From Anodontia alba (taxonomy: Eukaryota; Mollusca; Bivalvia; Lucinida; Lucinidae), in contig OZ024837.1 of the NCBI GenBank assembly GCA_964016985.1, forward strand, positions 37,144,591-37,208,590: 64,000 bases of DNA, written 5' to 3'. Below the pieces are notes generated by a model. That model was given only the letters and a program-made list of their open reading frames with translations, was not told the origin of the DNA and ran no database searches. Shown here one piece after another: positions 10,389-20,429 of the stretch. The stretch's first letter is position 1; each line of letters begins with the position of its first letter. Position numbers and translations under genes: made by a program.

Positions 10389-10408
10389 CTCCTCATACAT
10401 GCCATAAG
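10389..10408 (-). CDS. Unidentified gene 1, candidate 20-nt microexon
   Basis: On the minus strand TTTTAGTCCACAG precedes 20 nt (CTTATGGCATGTATGAGGAG) and a consensus donor GTAAGG follows. Read in phase 0 it gives LMACMR plus two bases, so it leaves in phase 2. That is exactly the shift needed between the exon at 12028-12135 (exits phase 0) and the exon at 8557-8608 (enters phase 2). The open frame continuing past the donor to about 10206 is in repeat sequence (a GGGATGTAACAATACATC hAT-like end, then TA-N) and is not taken as coding. Short length and the modest acceptor make this the least certain internal exon. Confidence 0.38.
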
Positions 10409-10859
10409 CTGTGGACTAAAATCTGTGAGATAAGGCAAAATTTTAAGGGAGATGTAACAAAATTCTGTGAGATTTTCTTAAACAACACTTTGGAGCTCCT
10501 CCAATATAGTCTAAAGTCTTTTTATTTTCATTAAAGAAGCTTGTGAAAACCACAGCAGTGTGAGACTTATGTTTATTTCTTCATAAAATCTGTTGTAAAA
10601 TGGTCTGAAAATTCTGTATGATTTTAATTTTTTATGGGAATTGCCTTCCAAATGGGCCAAATTCTGTGAGATTTTATCTCACAGTGTGAGATATGGCATG
10701 TATGCCTCCTTACCATACTCCTAAAATTTGAAGATATCTATTTCACTGCCTGTTGACGTGTCTTAAACTGCTGCAAGCATAGCAGTTAGGGCAAACCCTA
10801 ATGAGATGCTATGTTATGTATATAACATCTCATCTGGGTCCACAGTGTTTCCTATTTCT

Positions 10860-11188
10860 CTATGACTCTCGTTATCTTGATTTTGCTTATCTCAAATAAC
10901 TGCTTATCTCAAAGTGAAAATTCTGGTCCCTGTTTTAACATGGAAATCTAATAACAGGTAACAAAATATTGTGGAAAAGAGGAGAAATTGCTCCTAAGGA
11001 AAAATTTCTCCTCTTTTCCACAACATTTTCAATATATCTCTAACTTCAGGAGTCAAATTACATATTCATTTGTTAAATGTGGTTGTTCCATTTATTTTTT
11101 ACTCAATTCTGCAAATCTGATATGTCATGGTATGGATATCTCAAAGTATTTATTAGCGTCCCTTGGACTGAAATAATGAATTGACTGT
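10860..11188. repeat. Degraded TA MITE with inner hairpin
   Basis: ATGACTCTCGTTATCTTGAT and TATCTCAAATAACTGCTTAT match the element at 7408-7592 in inverse form. Between the arms lies a hairpin of GTGGAAAAGAGGAGAAATT and AATTTCTCCTCTTTTCCAC at about 10971-11024. Confidence 0.6.
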
Positions 11189-11196
11189 ATATGTTG

Positions 11197-11800
11197 TAGA
11201 GGGGTAACGATTCACCGAAAGTACGGTTCACCGCGGTACGAAGCTGGCGGTTCGGTTCACCTCTGTATTTCATTGTATTGGTTGTGCCTAAAATAATATC
11301 TGTTTTTTGGTAATTTCGGTTCGGTTCACCCAAAAAAAATTTCTTCGAAAGACAAAATTAAGAAAAAAAAATAGCAGAGAAATTTCAAAAAAAAAAGTAT
11401 TGGTTGTGCCTAAAATAATACTGGTTTTTGGTAATTTCGGTTCGGTTCACCCAAAAAAAATTTCTTCGAAAGACAAAATTAAGAAAAAAAAATAGCAGTG
11501 AAACTGCTTAAATGTTGTTTTTATGTTGAATCCTACTTAATTTTGCTTTATTGATGCATTAATTATCGATGTAAGCGTCTTCTTTCGCCTTACAACAACT
11601 ACCGTATTCCGTTCGGCTAAAAAGCACTCACAACAATAGACTGTTCGGCCCATAAAAATATCAATTTTCTTAAAGAAATATTGTTTTAATGATTATATCT
11701 TCAGTCTGTCTGATTAAAAGTATCACGATACGTATCGTATTGTGAGGTAAGTATCACGATACGTATCGTATCGTGAAGTAGGTGTATCGTTACACCCCTA
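11197..11800. mobile_element. Non-autonomous hAT element
   Basis: A 604-bp element between perfect 8-bp duplications ATATGTTG (11189-11196 and 11801-11808). The ends are TAGAGGGGTAACGATTCACC and its near-inverse GGTGTATCGTTACACCCCTA. An 8-bp duplication with a TAGGGGTGTAACGAT-type end is diagnostic of hAT. There is no transposase frame. It holds repeated TATCACGATACGTATCGTAT and a 122-bp internal duplication. It landed in a PAL-B copy. Confidence 0.9.
11276..11520. repeat. Two-copy tandem duplication, 122-bp period
   Basis: Two nearly identical units start at TATTGGTTGTGCCTAAAATA (11276 and 11398). Both contain TTTCGGTTCGGTTCACCC and TTCTTCGAAAGACAAAATTA. The high identity implies a recent duplication inside the hAT element. 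Confidence 0.9.
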
Positions 11801-11940
11801 ATATGTTGTGGGTACTCATTAGAAGTATCTCGCTGTGGCACTTCTAATGAGTACTCACAATGTATGTTCACTGTAATCACATAAAGAAGCAAGAAAAATA
11901 TTTATCCAGAATCCCCTCTTATCAAGAGCTATGGTTCTCC
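11801..11940. repeat. PAL-B MITE, hAT-interrupted
   Basis: GTGGGTACTCATTAGAAGTA pairs with CACTTCTAATGAGTACTCAC. The right end reads CCCTCTTATCAAGAGCTATG, a family-B terminus. Its left end is cut by the hAT at 11197-11800. Confidence 0.75.
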
Positions 11941-12027
11941 CTTAGGTAATAAATATCTCAATTCTTCTTACCCTACATGTTTACATGCTCCTTCTCTGCT
12001 CTTTGACTCCAACAACCAGACACTTAC

Positions 12028-12135
12028 TCGCTGAACAGCACCCTTATTATAATGTGAAGTAAACACCTCACCAAGTTTTGAGTTGGAGTGATTCATACAT
12101 CGCAGCAAACTTCTGTGTTGTAGGGTATGCAGAAG
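12028..12135 (-). CDS. Unidentified gene 1, internal exon
   Basis: A 108-nt exon on the minus strand, phase 0 in and out, with acceptor GCATATTTCAG and donor CAGCGA|GTAAGT. Its 36 residues start LLHTLQHRSLLRCMNHSNSK and continue LGEVFTSHYNKGAVQR. The upstream exon at 13879-14037 also leaves in phase 0. The sequence is compact, Leu-rich and basic, and looks like part of a helical domain; I cannot name a family. Confidence 0.7.
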
Positions 12136-12389
12136 CTGAAATATGCAAAAAATATTAGCCAAAGTAGGTAAAAAGAGCCATTATAGCATTTACAAACAGC
12201 AAAGGTTCAGACCAGCCTACACCTTTGCAAATGCACAATCTCGCTAGAACCTGTACTTTTTGCTCACAATTTAGCGGTAGGCTGGTGACTGTAGAATTTT
12301 CCAGGTACAAATGTATATTTTTGAGAAATGAAGGGTTGTACTGTCTACACTTTCCTGGAGCTCTTGCTTTTCACTGCTTGATCCTAATA

Positions 12390-12591
12390 AAAGCCTTGAT
12401 CAGAAGCCAACTGATCTGGATCTGCACTGTTTTGTTATTAAGTATGTGGGTTTGTATCAACAACCTGGATCAAGTACAGTTTTGTTATAAAGTATGTGAG
12501 TTTGTATCGACAACCTGGATCAAGTGATCTGATTGGCTGTAAATTAGAAATGGGTGTGGCATTTTAATTTATTCAGCAAGCATAACAAGGG
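12390..12591. repeat. TTAA-D MITE
   Basis: It carries CCAACTGATCTGGATCTGCA and a duplicated TATGTGGGTTTGTATCAACA block, then AATGGGTGTGGCATTTTAAT. The right end is ATAACAAGGG-TTAA. The left end is eroded. Confidence 0.7.
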
Positions 12592-12749
12592 TTAAATAAG
12601 GCCCCATAGAGGATTATCCTGTACCCCTGATTTAATAGTAGGGACTCCTGTATTTTTTTTTGGAAGAATTATGCAAAATTACAATTGTGAGACTCCTATT
12701 TCTGGCAGACCATGGCTTTAGGACTCTTATTTTCAAATTTGAAAATCCT

Positions 12750-13500
12750 AGTGAGAAATGGATAAATCATAATAACCCTAAATATTGGGACAGACAGGCT
12801 TTGTCAAACAGTGCAGATCCAGATCAGATGCAACAGAATGCTGCATCTGATTAGGATCTACACTGCTTGCCACTCATCCAGCAGTTTGGCAGACTATGTT
12901 GTGTGATTGTGGTTATTCCTGGACATCTTCTGGATATTATTTTAGGCACAACCAAAAGGTAGTCAAGCGATCTTGTTTATAATTTTAGGACGAGTCTAGT
13001 AAGAAGTTGTGGTGTTCCAATATATAGAGTATATATGGTACAGTGCTCTGGATAAGATTTTCATACAATGAGTATCTTACCCCCTGCTTTAAAGCTTAAT
13101 ACTTAGAGGCCCATTTGCAATGCTTAACTCTTAAAGCACCAAGCTTACAAAATTCAATTTTTTTTCAGAGAAAATAAAGCAGCAGACAATTCACATGAAA
13201 TGCCAAGCTTTATTTTCTCTGAAAAACAACAACAGCAAAACAACCTAGAATGCATAACTTTGTCATCGGTGCTTTAAGGGTTAAACCATTTCTGAACTAG
13301 TATATGGCTTTAGCTTACAAAAGAATAAATGTGAAGGAATTTGCTTTATGTTAAAAGATGTAAAGTTCACTGAAATTTTTTTACCCCTAAAGATTTCAAT
13401 GCTGAAATACAAAATTTCATTATTATTGACCCCACAACTTAAATTTCAATACCGATTTTAAAAAATTCAATGCTGAAATACCCTTTACTCCAGCTCTGTG
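12750..13500. repeat. PAL-K remnant and CATGTGAATTG-core MITE
   Basis: At 12790-12870 lies a PAL-K-like pair (ACAGTGCAGATCCAGATCAG and TTAGGATCTACACTG). At 13080-13285 inverted copies of AACTCTTAAAGCACCAAGC and GGTGCTTTAAGGGTTAA bracket AATTCACATGAAATGCCAAG, a relative of TTAA-C ends around a different core. At 13330-13500 lies the ATTTCAATGCTGAAATAC type seen at 2520-2640. Confidence 0.55.
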
Positions 13501-13878
13501 GTATAAGAGGTATAAGATCCACAACAGGAAAAGGTCCTTAGGCATCCATGCAATGACTGAGTTTGACCAGGGCCTTCTCTGTTGTGCGACTGGTCTACAA
13601 TACCCAGCTGATCAGACTGCATGAATGCACAGACTAAGGTAAGGTAAGGTAAATTCTATGTGAAATATAGAGGCGAGTACAAATATATTTGGTATTTATA
13701 GTATTATGCTATATAAAAAAAAATGTAAAAAAAAAAAAAAATCCCTAACTATCCTATTTTTTTTTTCCTAACATGGTACCCTAAACTCATATATTTTTTA
13801 ATTTGGCCTAATCTGGATTTTCACAGCTTGCATATGGCATAAGGACTCTTTCCTTGGATAGTGTGTCAATTTATTTAC

Positions 13879-14037
13879 CTGTGGGCCTATATCTAAGGTG
13901 ATTCCACTATCAAACTTCTCTGGCTCCTGTAATTTAGCTTCAATCTCATCTTTCAGCAACTGCCAAGTTCGTAGCTTATCCCAGCGTGACCCTATCAGCA
14001 ACTCTGGCTTTTTGCTTGGCAGCTTCAGTACAACCAT
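13879..14037 (-). CDS. Unidentified gene 1, long 5' exon
   Basis: The minus-strand frame from the ATG at 14037 to the donor CCACAG|GTAAAT at 13879 gives 53 residues and leaves in phase 0. Visible stretches are VLKLPSKKPELLIGSRWDK and RTWQLLKDEIEAKLQEPEKF, ending SGITLDIGPQ; the Lys/Glu-rich middle suggests a helix. The 5' border is uncertain. The ATG has a fair context (GGA before it, G after) with an in-frame stop upstream. But an acceptor TGTACTGAAG| at 14023-14025 would join it in phase 0 to the candidate first exon at 15371-15406, removing the first five residues. The obvious TTTTTGACAG acceptor at about 14070 puts a stop in every frame. Not a recognised family. Confidence 0.62.
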
Positions 14038-14099
14038 TCCACCACTCGCAGGTTCAACTCAATCTGTCAAAAATGGTACTACCATAAACCTAAGGCACT

Positions 14100-14243
14100 T
14101 TTTTCAACAAGAAATGATATTTTTTTTAAATCAAAAGTATTATTTTTTTCTTATTTCTACACAAAAACATGTTGGGGGAACTCATTAGAAGTGAGACGCT
14201 TCTAATAAGTATGCACAATGTATATTTTTGTGGAAAAATAAAA
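14100..14243. repeat. PAL-B MITE
   Basis: AACTCATTAGAAGTGAGACG / CTTCTAATAAGTATGCACAA with flanks TTTTTTTCTTATTTCTACAC and GTGGAAAAATAAAAG. Confidence 0.65.
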
Positions 14244-14245
14244 GC

Positions 14246-15175
14246 ACTGCAAGCATAATACCCCGCCATAGCAATTATTTGTGTATGTATTAAAGTTATC
14301 GTTGCGAAAATGTCTGGAAAGAAAATGACGGAGGGACAGATAACAGTCCTAAACCAGATCTTGATAATATCAATGGACAGATAATAATTCTAAACCAGAT
14401 CTTGATAATATCAATGTATACAGCAAGTTTGGTTAAAAGGCCTTGTTATTTACTTAAGTTTCATCCAGAAACGAAAATATGGGCGTGTCTTGGGCAGACA
14501 ACTCAGTAAAACTTTGACGACATTTGCCCGTTAGCAATTCCAAACCAGATCTCCTTAATGTCAATATATATAGCAAGTTTGGATAAAATCCCTTGTTATT
14601 TACTAAAGTTATCATCCAGAAACGAAAATATGGGCATGTCTCTGGCAGATAACTCCGTAAAAATTTGACGAAATTTGCCCATTAGCAATCCCAAACCAGA
14701 TCCCCATAATGTCAATGCATTTAGCAAGTTTGGTGAAAAATCCCTTGTTATTTACTAAAGTTATCGTCCGGAAACGAAAATATGGGCGTGTCTCGGGCAG
14801 ATAACTCCGTAAAAATTTGACGAAATTTGCCCATTAGCAATCCCAAACCAGATCTCCTTAATGTCAATGCGTATAGCAAGTTTGGTGAAAATCCCTTGTT
14901 ATATTTACTCAAGTTATAGTCCGGAAATGAAAATATGGGTGTGTCCCGGGCAGGTAACTCCGTAAAAATTTGACGAAATTTGCCCATTAGCAATCCCAAA
15001 CCAGATCTCCACAATATCAATGCACATAACAAGTTTGGTGAAAATCCATTGATGTTTACTCAAGTTATCATCCAGAAACGAAAAACGGAGACGGACGGAC
15101 AGACACACGGTCGTCCAACGTGAAACCATAATACCCCGCCACTAATGTGTGGCGGGGTATAATAAGAGAGATATA
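14246..15175. mobile_element. Pearl/HINE-like element, 175-bp tandem array
   Basis: 5' end CATAATACCCCGCCATAGC; then about five units of roughly 175 bp (CCAAACCAGATCTCCTTAAT, AGCAAGTTTGG, CCTTGTTATTTAC, GAAACGAAAATATGGGCGTG, TTTGACGAAATTTGCCC); then GGAGACGGACGGACAGACAC; then the hairpin CCCCGCCACTAATGTGTGGCGGGG (two arms of eight) at 15133-15158. The ATAATACCCCGCCA ends pair with TGGCGGGGTATAAT. No coding capacity. Confidence 0.75.
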
Positions 15176-15370
15176 TACAATATATAGATATCCTTTTCGC
15201 TTAAAGTAAAACATATTTCAGAAGTTAAAACTGATAGGTGTGCTCTGAATTTATCAGTATGTAGACCACATGACAGAGAATTAAATTTATAGCACATACT
15301 GCCTTGACATTACAGCTGATCTTTATAAGTGTTTCAAAATAATAATCTGATTCAAGAAGAAAAATCTTAC

Positions 15371-15406
15371 CTTCACACCAGTCAAAAAATTCTCATTTCC
15401 AGACAT
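15371..15406 (-). CDS. Unidentified gene 1, candidate first coding exon
   Basis: On the minus strand an ATG with A at -3 opens MSGNENFLTGVK and ends in phase 0 at a consensus donor, AAG|GTAAGA. Length, donor quality and position upstream of the other exons suggest the start of the same gene. The join to the exon at 13879-14037 is unsettled: the phase-0 option uses a weak acceptor (TGAAG at 14023), while an alternative donor ACTG|GTGTGA here would instead match an acceptor GATTGAG at 14058-14060. It could also be the first exon of another transcript. Confidence 0.48.
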
Positions 15407-15499
15407 AATTTAGCACTGCAGTGAACTGGCTTTATTATGATTTCTATACATGTATCAAGATTCTGCATCACTTAGAGCCACAAACCATATTTATTTTAA

Positions 15500-15760
15500 T
15501 AATTGTCCTGGTAGGGGAGAGTGTGTGTGTGCGTGTGTGTGTGTTTGGGGGGTGGGGGGGTGAGCTGCTGCAATTCAGAAGTCCTAAAAAGTGACATTTT
15601 AAGATAAAATATTGGAAAATAATCAAAATTTTGAGGTTGTGAAGCCATTTTATATAAATTTTTGCCATCCCTTTTTTTTTTCCCCATAAAAAGTGAAAAG
15701 AGACGCTTATTAAAGGTGGGTGGTGGGGGGGTGGGGGGGGTGGGGGGGGGGGTTTATTAG
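15500..15760. repeat. Simple repeats: (GT)n and G-rich runs
   Basis: Alternating GT lies at about 15521-15544 and G-rich runs at 15547-15562 and 15716-15752. They create short Pro/His/Thr-rich false open frames on the minus strand. Confidence 0.85.
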
Positions 15761-15819
15761 AATAAAAATGGTAGTTTCAGGTAAGATACATTTTATAACC
15801 TTAATGCATTTATATGTTT

Positions 15820-16052
15820 GTTATTTCTCTACAAAAACATGTTGAGGATATTCATTAAAAACGTTCTGCCAGGAACCACATGTTTTGTGGAGAATTTCTC
15901 AACAAAAAAAAAACAAAAACATGTTGTTGGTACATTAGAATCATTTCATTGAGACACTACTAATGAGTACCACCACATATGTTTTTGTGTAGAAACAACA
16001 AAAATATATGAAAAAACATTTACAGGATACCCCATCTTATCTAGACCTATGC
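15820..16052. repeat. PAL-B MITE pair
   Basis: Two overlapping family-B cores (about 15835-15895 and 15930-15985), sharing ACAAAAACATGTTG and TTAGAATCATTTCATTGAGA. The right end is CCATCTTATCTAGACCTATG. Confidence 0.65.
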
Positions 16053-16835
16053 TGACATCTTCACCGTGGCCAACCTGTAATGTTTCTTTACGGTTCTCCC
16101 GTTGCTTTTGTTATTTTCATAGCGTTCATTTGCAGCATTTCCTGTTGACTTTGCGGCTAGGCAAGAGGGTGAGGTAAGACAAATGCTTCGTTTTTGTTGT
16201 TTTTATAAGTAATGACTAATCTGAGATATACAGCGCATACGAGCAACAAAAGACCTAACTTTCTGATGATACTCAGTATTCTGGCAAAAACTTTGCGGGT
16301 TTTCCTATCATTCGAGAAAACTACTGTTGCGACACTGCAATGTTGGATTAGTTATGATTTGTGGACCTCTGTTTTCCATTCTAGCCTGAAATCATCGCAG
16401 TTTTAGTATTACACATACAAATTTATTACTCATCAATTATGAGAATCTGTTATTTCTACAAGGAACACAAGCAAAACTGTAATTGTCCCAAATGTAAAGT
16501 AACACATCAGCATCGTATTATAGTAACGCTGCTTATGAAAGCATCACTATCAGTAGCTCAAGTATGAAAATCGATTGTGGTTTGGGTTTTGCGACATAAT
16601 GGTCAATCTTGTCAATTCATCTCTCATTTATTATCACCTTTTTACAAATGGCAATGACCTAGCTGGCTTTTAAGCTAATATTAATAACAGTATACTTCAT
16701 AGATGAAATTGGCATATTTATATGCAAATATGAGTAGACCCATGAACACATTCAAAAATACAAATAGCAGTATCCATTTGGTTTTTGGGCCAGATTAGCT
16801 AGTATTTAGTTCAGTAAAGGTAACTGAGCTGCCAC
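16053..16835. other. Possible divergent promoter region; no supported gene
   Basis: This lies upstream of the candidate first exon of gene 1. A plus-strand stretch at 16128-16163 has an exon-like shape (TTTGCAG before, GAG|GTAAGA after) but no ATG and no partner exon. The rest is AT-rich sequence without shared repeats. Confidence 0.3.
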
Positions 16836-17281
16836 TAAGGCTGGCTAATTGGAGCTGAAAAGATAATCGATTATCAGTCCTGCCACTGTGATCGATAATC
16901 GATTAGTAATCACTGAAGATTTCATCAGAATTTTACCTGTCTAAGCATGACTCTTACTTATTGTATGTATTTGATCAGATAGGCCTAAGCAAACAGTGTA
17001 GACCCTGATGAGATGCCGCAAATGCGGCGTCTCATCAGGGTCTACACTGTTTGCCACTCATCCATCTGTTTGAGACACTAAAGTGGGTAGTACATTGTAC
17101 TTGTTCAAATTTTAGATGAAGTATGGTTTGGAGTTGAGGTGTCTGAATACTAAAGGTAAATATGGTAAAGTAACAGACACAGACATTAAATGATCGATTA
17201 TTAGCAAATCTGTAATGATAATCATTTTTGTGGTATTTATCGATCAATTAATCGATTTTCCGATTAATCAAGCCAGTCTTA
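16836..17281. mobile_element. hAT-1 non-autonomous element (446 bp)
   Basis: Ends TAAGGCTGGCTAATTGGAGC and AATCAAGCCAGTCTTA; flanked by GCTGCCAC (16828-16835) and GATGCCAC (17282-17289), an 8-bp duplication with one mismatch. Inner arms carry GATAATCGATTATCAG and its inverse. The centre is a PAL-K-type palindrome, CAGTGTAGACCCTGATGAG and its inverse around CCGCAAATGCGG. Confidence 0.85.
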
Positions 17282-17599
17282 GATGCCACCTGTTTTGGAA
17301 AGAGCTGCTTACTCTGCTTGTCGCCTGTGATTTTATTGTTTGTTAAGATGTGTTTGTCCGTCTTTCCCTTTGATGTTTGGGATAGGCTTTGGGTTCTGGT
17401 TCGATCAGTTCCTTAAGTATCTTTACTCATTTAATTTTCTGTCTCCGAAGGCTTTATCAGTGGTCCTAGAAGTATTGTCTGGTACTGGGCTGTCAGGGTC
17501 AGAAAAAGAAGAGAGGGACTCAAATATTTATTATGCAAACCCAGTGAAACTGTACTATCAAACAAAGATGTGGAAAAATTTGGCATTCCACACCTCAAG
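17282..17599. other. No recognisable feature
   Basis: Open on the plus strand for 122 codons from 17340 (start LRCVCPSFPLMFGIGFGFW), but without splice partners, and its 3' part is tandem-array sequence. Not called as a gene. Confidence 0.35.
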
Positions 17600-19585
17600 C
17601 ATTCCCAAGCTATGCTTTTGCATTCTGAAGGTCAAAGGTCATCCTAGTCTCATCATTTTAATAAACTTGGTAGACCGTGAATCACTGATGCTATATACCA
17701 AGATTTAGCCTCAAAGTACTGGAGAAGAAGATTTTAAAGTGTTTTTACTATATATGGGCATGGCAGCCATCTTGTTCGATAATGCAGAACCATTTGAACA
17801 AAGTGTCAACATCCCTTCCACAGAAGGCCCCATGTGAAATCTGGTGAAAATTGGTCAAGTGGTTTTAGAGAAGAAGAAATTTAAAGATTTCAAGGTTTTA
17901 TACCTGTATATAGCACAAGGGCAAGGGCAGATAAACCCCATGGGAAAAATTTTGATCGTAACTAAAAACATTTTAATACTTTAATCATACATTGTAAGTT
18001 TCAGCCATTAGTCTTAAATACATATTGAAAAAAATGATTTTTCAACTTTTCCCCCCATACAAATCTACAGAGATGCAAATTTGACCTTGCCGTAAAAAGG
18101 TCAGAAGTTAACCTATGATCATCATTTGAACAAACTTGATAGAGCTTGAGTCCTTGATGCTATATACCAAGACTCAGCCCCAAAGCTTTCTTGGTTCTGG
18201 AGAATATTTTCAAGTTTTTACCATATGGACATGGTGGCCATCTTGTTCAACTGCCCGGAACCATTTGAACAAATTGGCAATACCCTTTGAACAGAAGGTC
18301 TATGTGAAGTATGGTAAAAATTGCTCTCAAGTAGTTTCAGAGAAGAAGACATAAAATTTAAAAAAAACAAAAAAACACAAATTTATACATGTATATACCC
18401 AGGGGCAAGGGAAGATAACCCATATGGGACAAAATTTTGATTATAACAAAAATGTTTTACTACTTTAATCACACATTGTAAGTTTCAGCTATCAGCCTTT
18501 CATACATTCTGAGAAAATGACTTTTCCACATTTTCCCCATACAAATGCATGGGGACACAAATCTGACCTTGCCGTAAAAAGGTCAAAGGTCCACTTACAG
18601 TCATCATTAGAACAAACTTAGTAGACCTTGAGTCCTCAATACAATATACATAGATTCAGCCCCAAAGCTTTCTTGGTTCTGGAGAAGAAAACTTTTTAAT
18701 GTTTCTACCATATACAGGGGTGGGAATGATAATTCAACAAAACTGCTGAAAATGTCCATACCCCCTACCCTCCCCAGCCCCCACAAAAATACCATATTTC
18801 AAAAGCTTGTGTCATGATCAGAACTTTTTATTTTTCAAAAGATTCAGCCTCAAAGCTTTCTTGGTTATGGAGAAGATTTGTTAGTGTTTTACCATATATG
18901 GGCATGACGGCCATCTTGTTTGATGGTGCAGAACTATTTGAACAAACTGGCAATACCCTTTTGACAGAAGGCCCCACGTGAAATCTGATGAAAATTGCTC
19001 AAGAGGTTTAAGAGAAGAAATTTAAAAATTTCACAATTTTATAAATGTATATTGCCCAGGGGCATGGGCAGATCACCCCTAGGGGACAAAATTTTGATTA
19101 TAACTAAAATGTTTTACTTTTTTAATCACTCAATGTAAATTTCTGCCATTAGTTTTTAATACATTTTGAGAAAATGCCTTTTCAACATTTTCCCCATACA
19201 AATGCATGGGAACGCAAATTTGACCTTGCCGTAAAAAGGTCAAAGGTCAATCTAGGCTCATCATTTGTATAAACTTGGTAGACCTTGTCCATAATGCTAT
19301 ATACCAAGATTCATCCTTGAAGCTTTCTTGGCTCTGGAGGAGAAGATTTTTAAGTATTTTTACCAAATATGGGCATGGCGGCCATCTTGATTAATGGACG
19401 GTGACCATTTGTACAAATTTTCAATCCCCATTTAACAGAAGGCTCCATATGAAGTTTGAAGAAAATTGGCCCAGGGGTTACAGAGGAGAAGTTGTTCAAA
19501 GGTGTGGACGGACAGACAATAACAGATGGCAAGTGATCACAAAAGCTCATCCTGAGCCTTGCTCAGGTGAGCTAATAAAGAAACT
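17600..19585. mobile_element. Pearl/HINE-like element, long-unit tandem array
   Basis: About four units of roughly 460-650 bp. Landmarks per unit are AAGGTCAAAGGTCA-type sites (near 17629, 18095, 18575, 19237), TAAACTTGGTAGACC, TTTCTTGGTTCTGGAGAAGA, GGGCATGGCGGCCATCTTG and TTTTCCCCATACAAATGCA. The array ends GTGTGGACGGACAGACAATA and a 3' pair CTGAGCCTTGCTCAGGTGAG. No transposase frame. Architecture matches the other tandem-array elements although the unit is longer. Confidence 0.65.
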
Positions 19586-20019
19586 ATTAAAATTCTTGCT
19601 TGATTTATGTTTAAGTTATTGACTGCTAAATAAATTTACCCCCTAAACTGACATGAAAAGCAATTATCTGGTCAAAATTCCCTACCTGTTGTATTGACAC
19701 TGCTGACATGGTAAAATGATTTTGATGTCAGGAAACATTTTTCTTTTGTGCGAGGCTATTACCCAGGAACATTGGCAATATCCTGTTATCTTCCCTGGCT
19801 ACTGTTGGTTGAAAATAAAAACATTGCAAACCGGAGATAGAAAAACAAACCTACCGCAAAATGTAGAAGAAATACTTAAGTGCTTAATAACTACAGACAC
19901 TTTGAATGATTGTTTGACATTTTCATATAGCCTTGTTAACAAGCGTTTAGTACCCTGATATTTAATATGGAATGCCAGGCTTGTTGTTGTTGTTACTGTG
20001 GTGATTGGCAGGACTGTGG
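19586..20019. other. No recognisable feature apart from SINE leader
   Basis: AT-rich sequence. The last 40 bases (GTGGTGATTGGCAGGACTGT) also occur ahead of the second tRNA-like unit at 20317, so they belong to a duplicated unit. Confidence 0.4.
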
Positions 20020-20092
20020 GCCTGATTAGCTCAGTTAGTAGAGCACCTGACTTGCAAGCAGGAGCTTGCAGGTTCGAGTCCTTTATCGGGCA
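20020..20092 (+). tRNA. tRNA-Ala(TGC)-like sequence, likely SINE-associated
   Basis: Acceptor arms GCCTGAT and ATCGGGC pair, and the D arm GCTC...GAGC is intact. The anticodon loop CTTGCAA gives TGC (Ala). The A box (TTAGCTCAGTTAG) and B box (GGTTCGAGTCC) are good. The T stem GCAGG/CCTTT and the last anticodon-stem pair are mismatched, so it is probably not a working tRNA. The following CACACTTTTTCCTCCTTAG recurs after the unit 297 bp downstream. Confidence 0.6.
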
Positions 20093-20316
20093 CACTTTTT
20101 CCTCCTTAGTTTACTTTAATGGTGACAAGGTAAACTGGTTAGTGCAGGGAAAGGCTAGTAACTGATAGTATGTTCAGATGATGCTAAAGCACAGAGAGCA
20201 GGAACAGGTAATACTCTGGTGAATGACGGACCAGTTGATGCCTGAGTTGATGCCTGGCTCTCAAAAGTTAAAAGGGGGTGGGGTGTGGTGATTAGCAGGC
20301 CTGTAACCTAGTGTAG

Positions 20317-20389
20317 GCCTGATTAGCTCAGTTGATAGAGCACCCGACTTGCAAGCAGGAGGTTGCAGGTTCAAGTTCTGTATTGGGCA
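20317..20389 (+). tRNA. Second tRNA-Ala(TGC)-like copy
   Basis: Same cloverleaf as 20020-20092 with GCCTGAT/ATTGGGC acceptor arms and CTTGCAA anticodon loop. The B box has drifted to GGTTCAAGTTC. The shared flanks mark the two copies as a direct repeat, by local duplication or two SINE insertions. Confidence 0.55.
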
Positions 20390-20429
20390 CACTTTTTCCT
20401 CCTTGGTTTACTTTATTACTCGAGGCTAC

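Noticed and set aside
16128..16163. Plus-strand exon-like stretch between TTTGCAG and GTAAGA
   Set aside because: No ATG, no partner exon and no conserved product; kept only as a note on a possible divergent promoter.
17340..17708. 122-codon plus-strand frame
   Set aside because: Its second half is tandem-array sequence repeated downstream without an open frame, and no splice signals frame it.
20020..20389. Two functional tRNA-Ala genes
   Set aside because: T-stem and anticodon-stem mismatches and shared flanks over about 300 bp point to SINE or pseudogene copies; they are listed as tRNA-like only.
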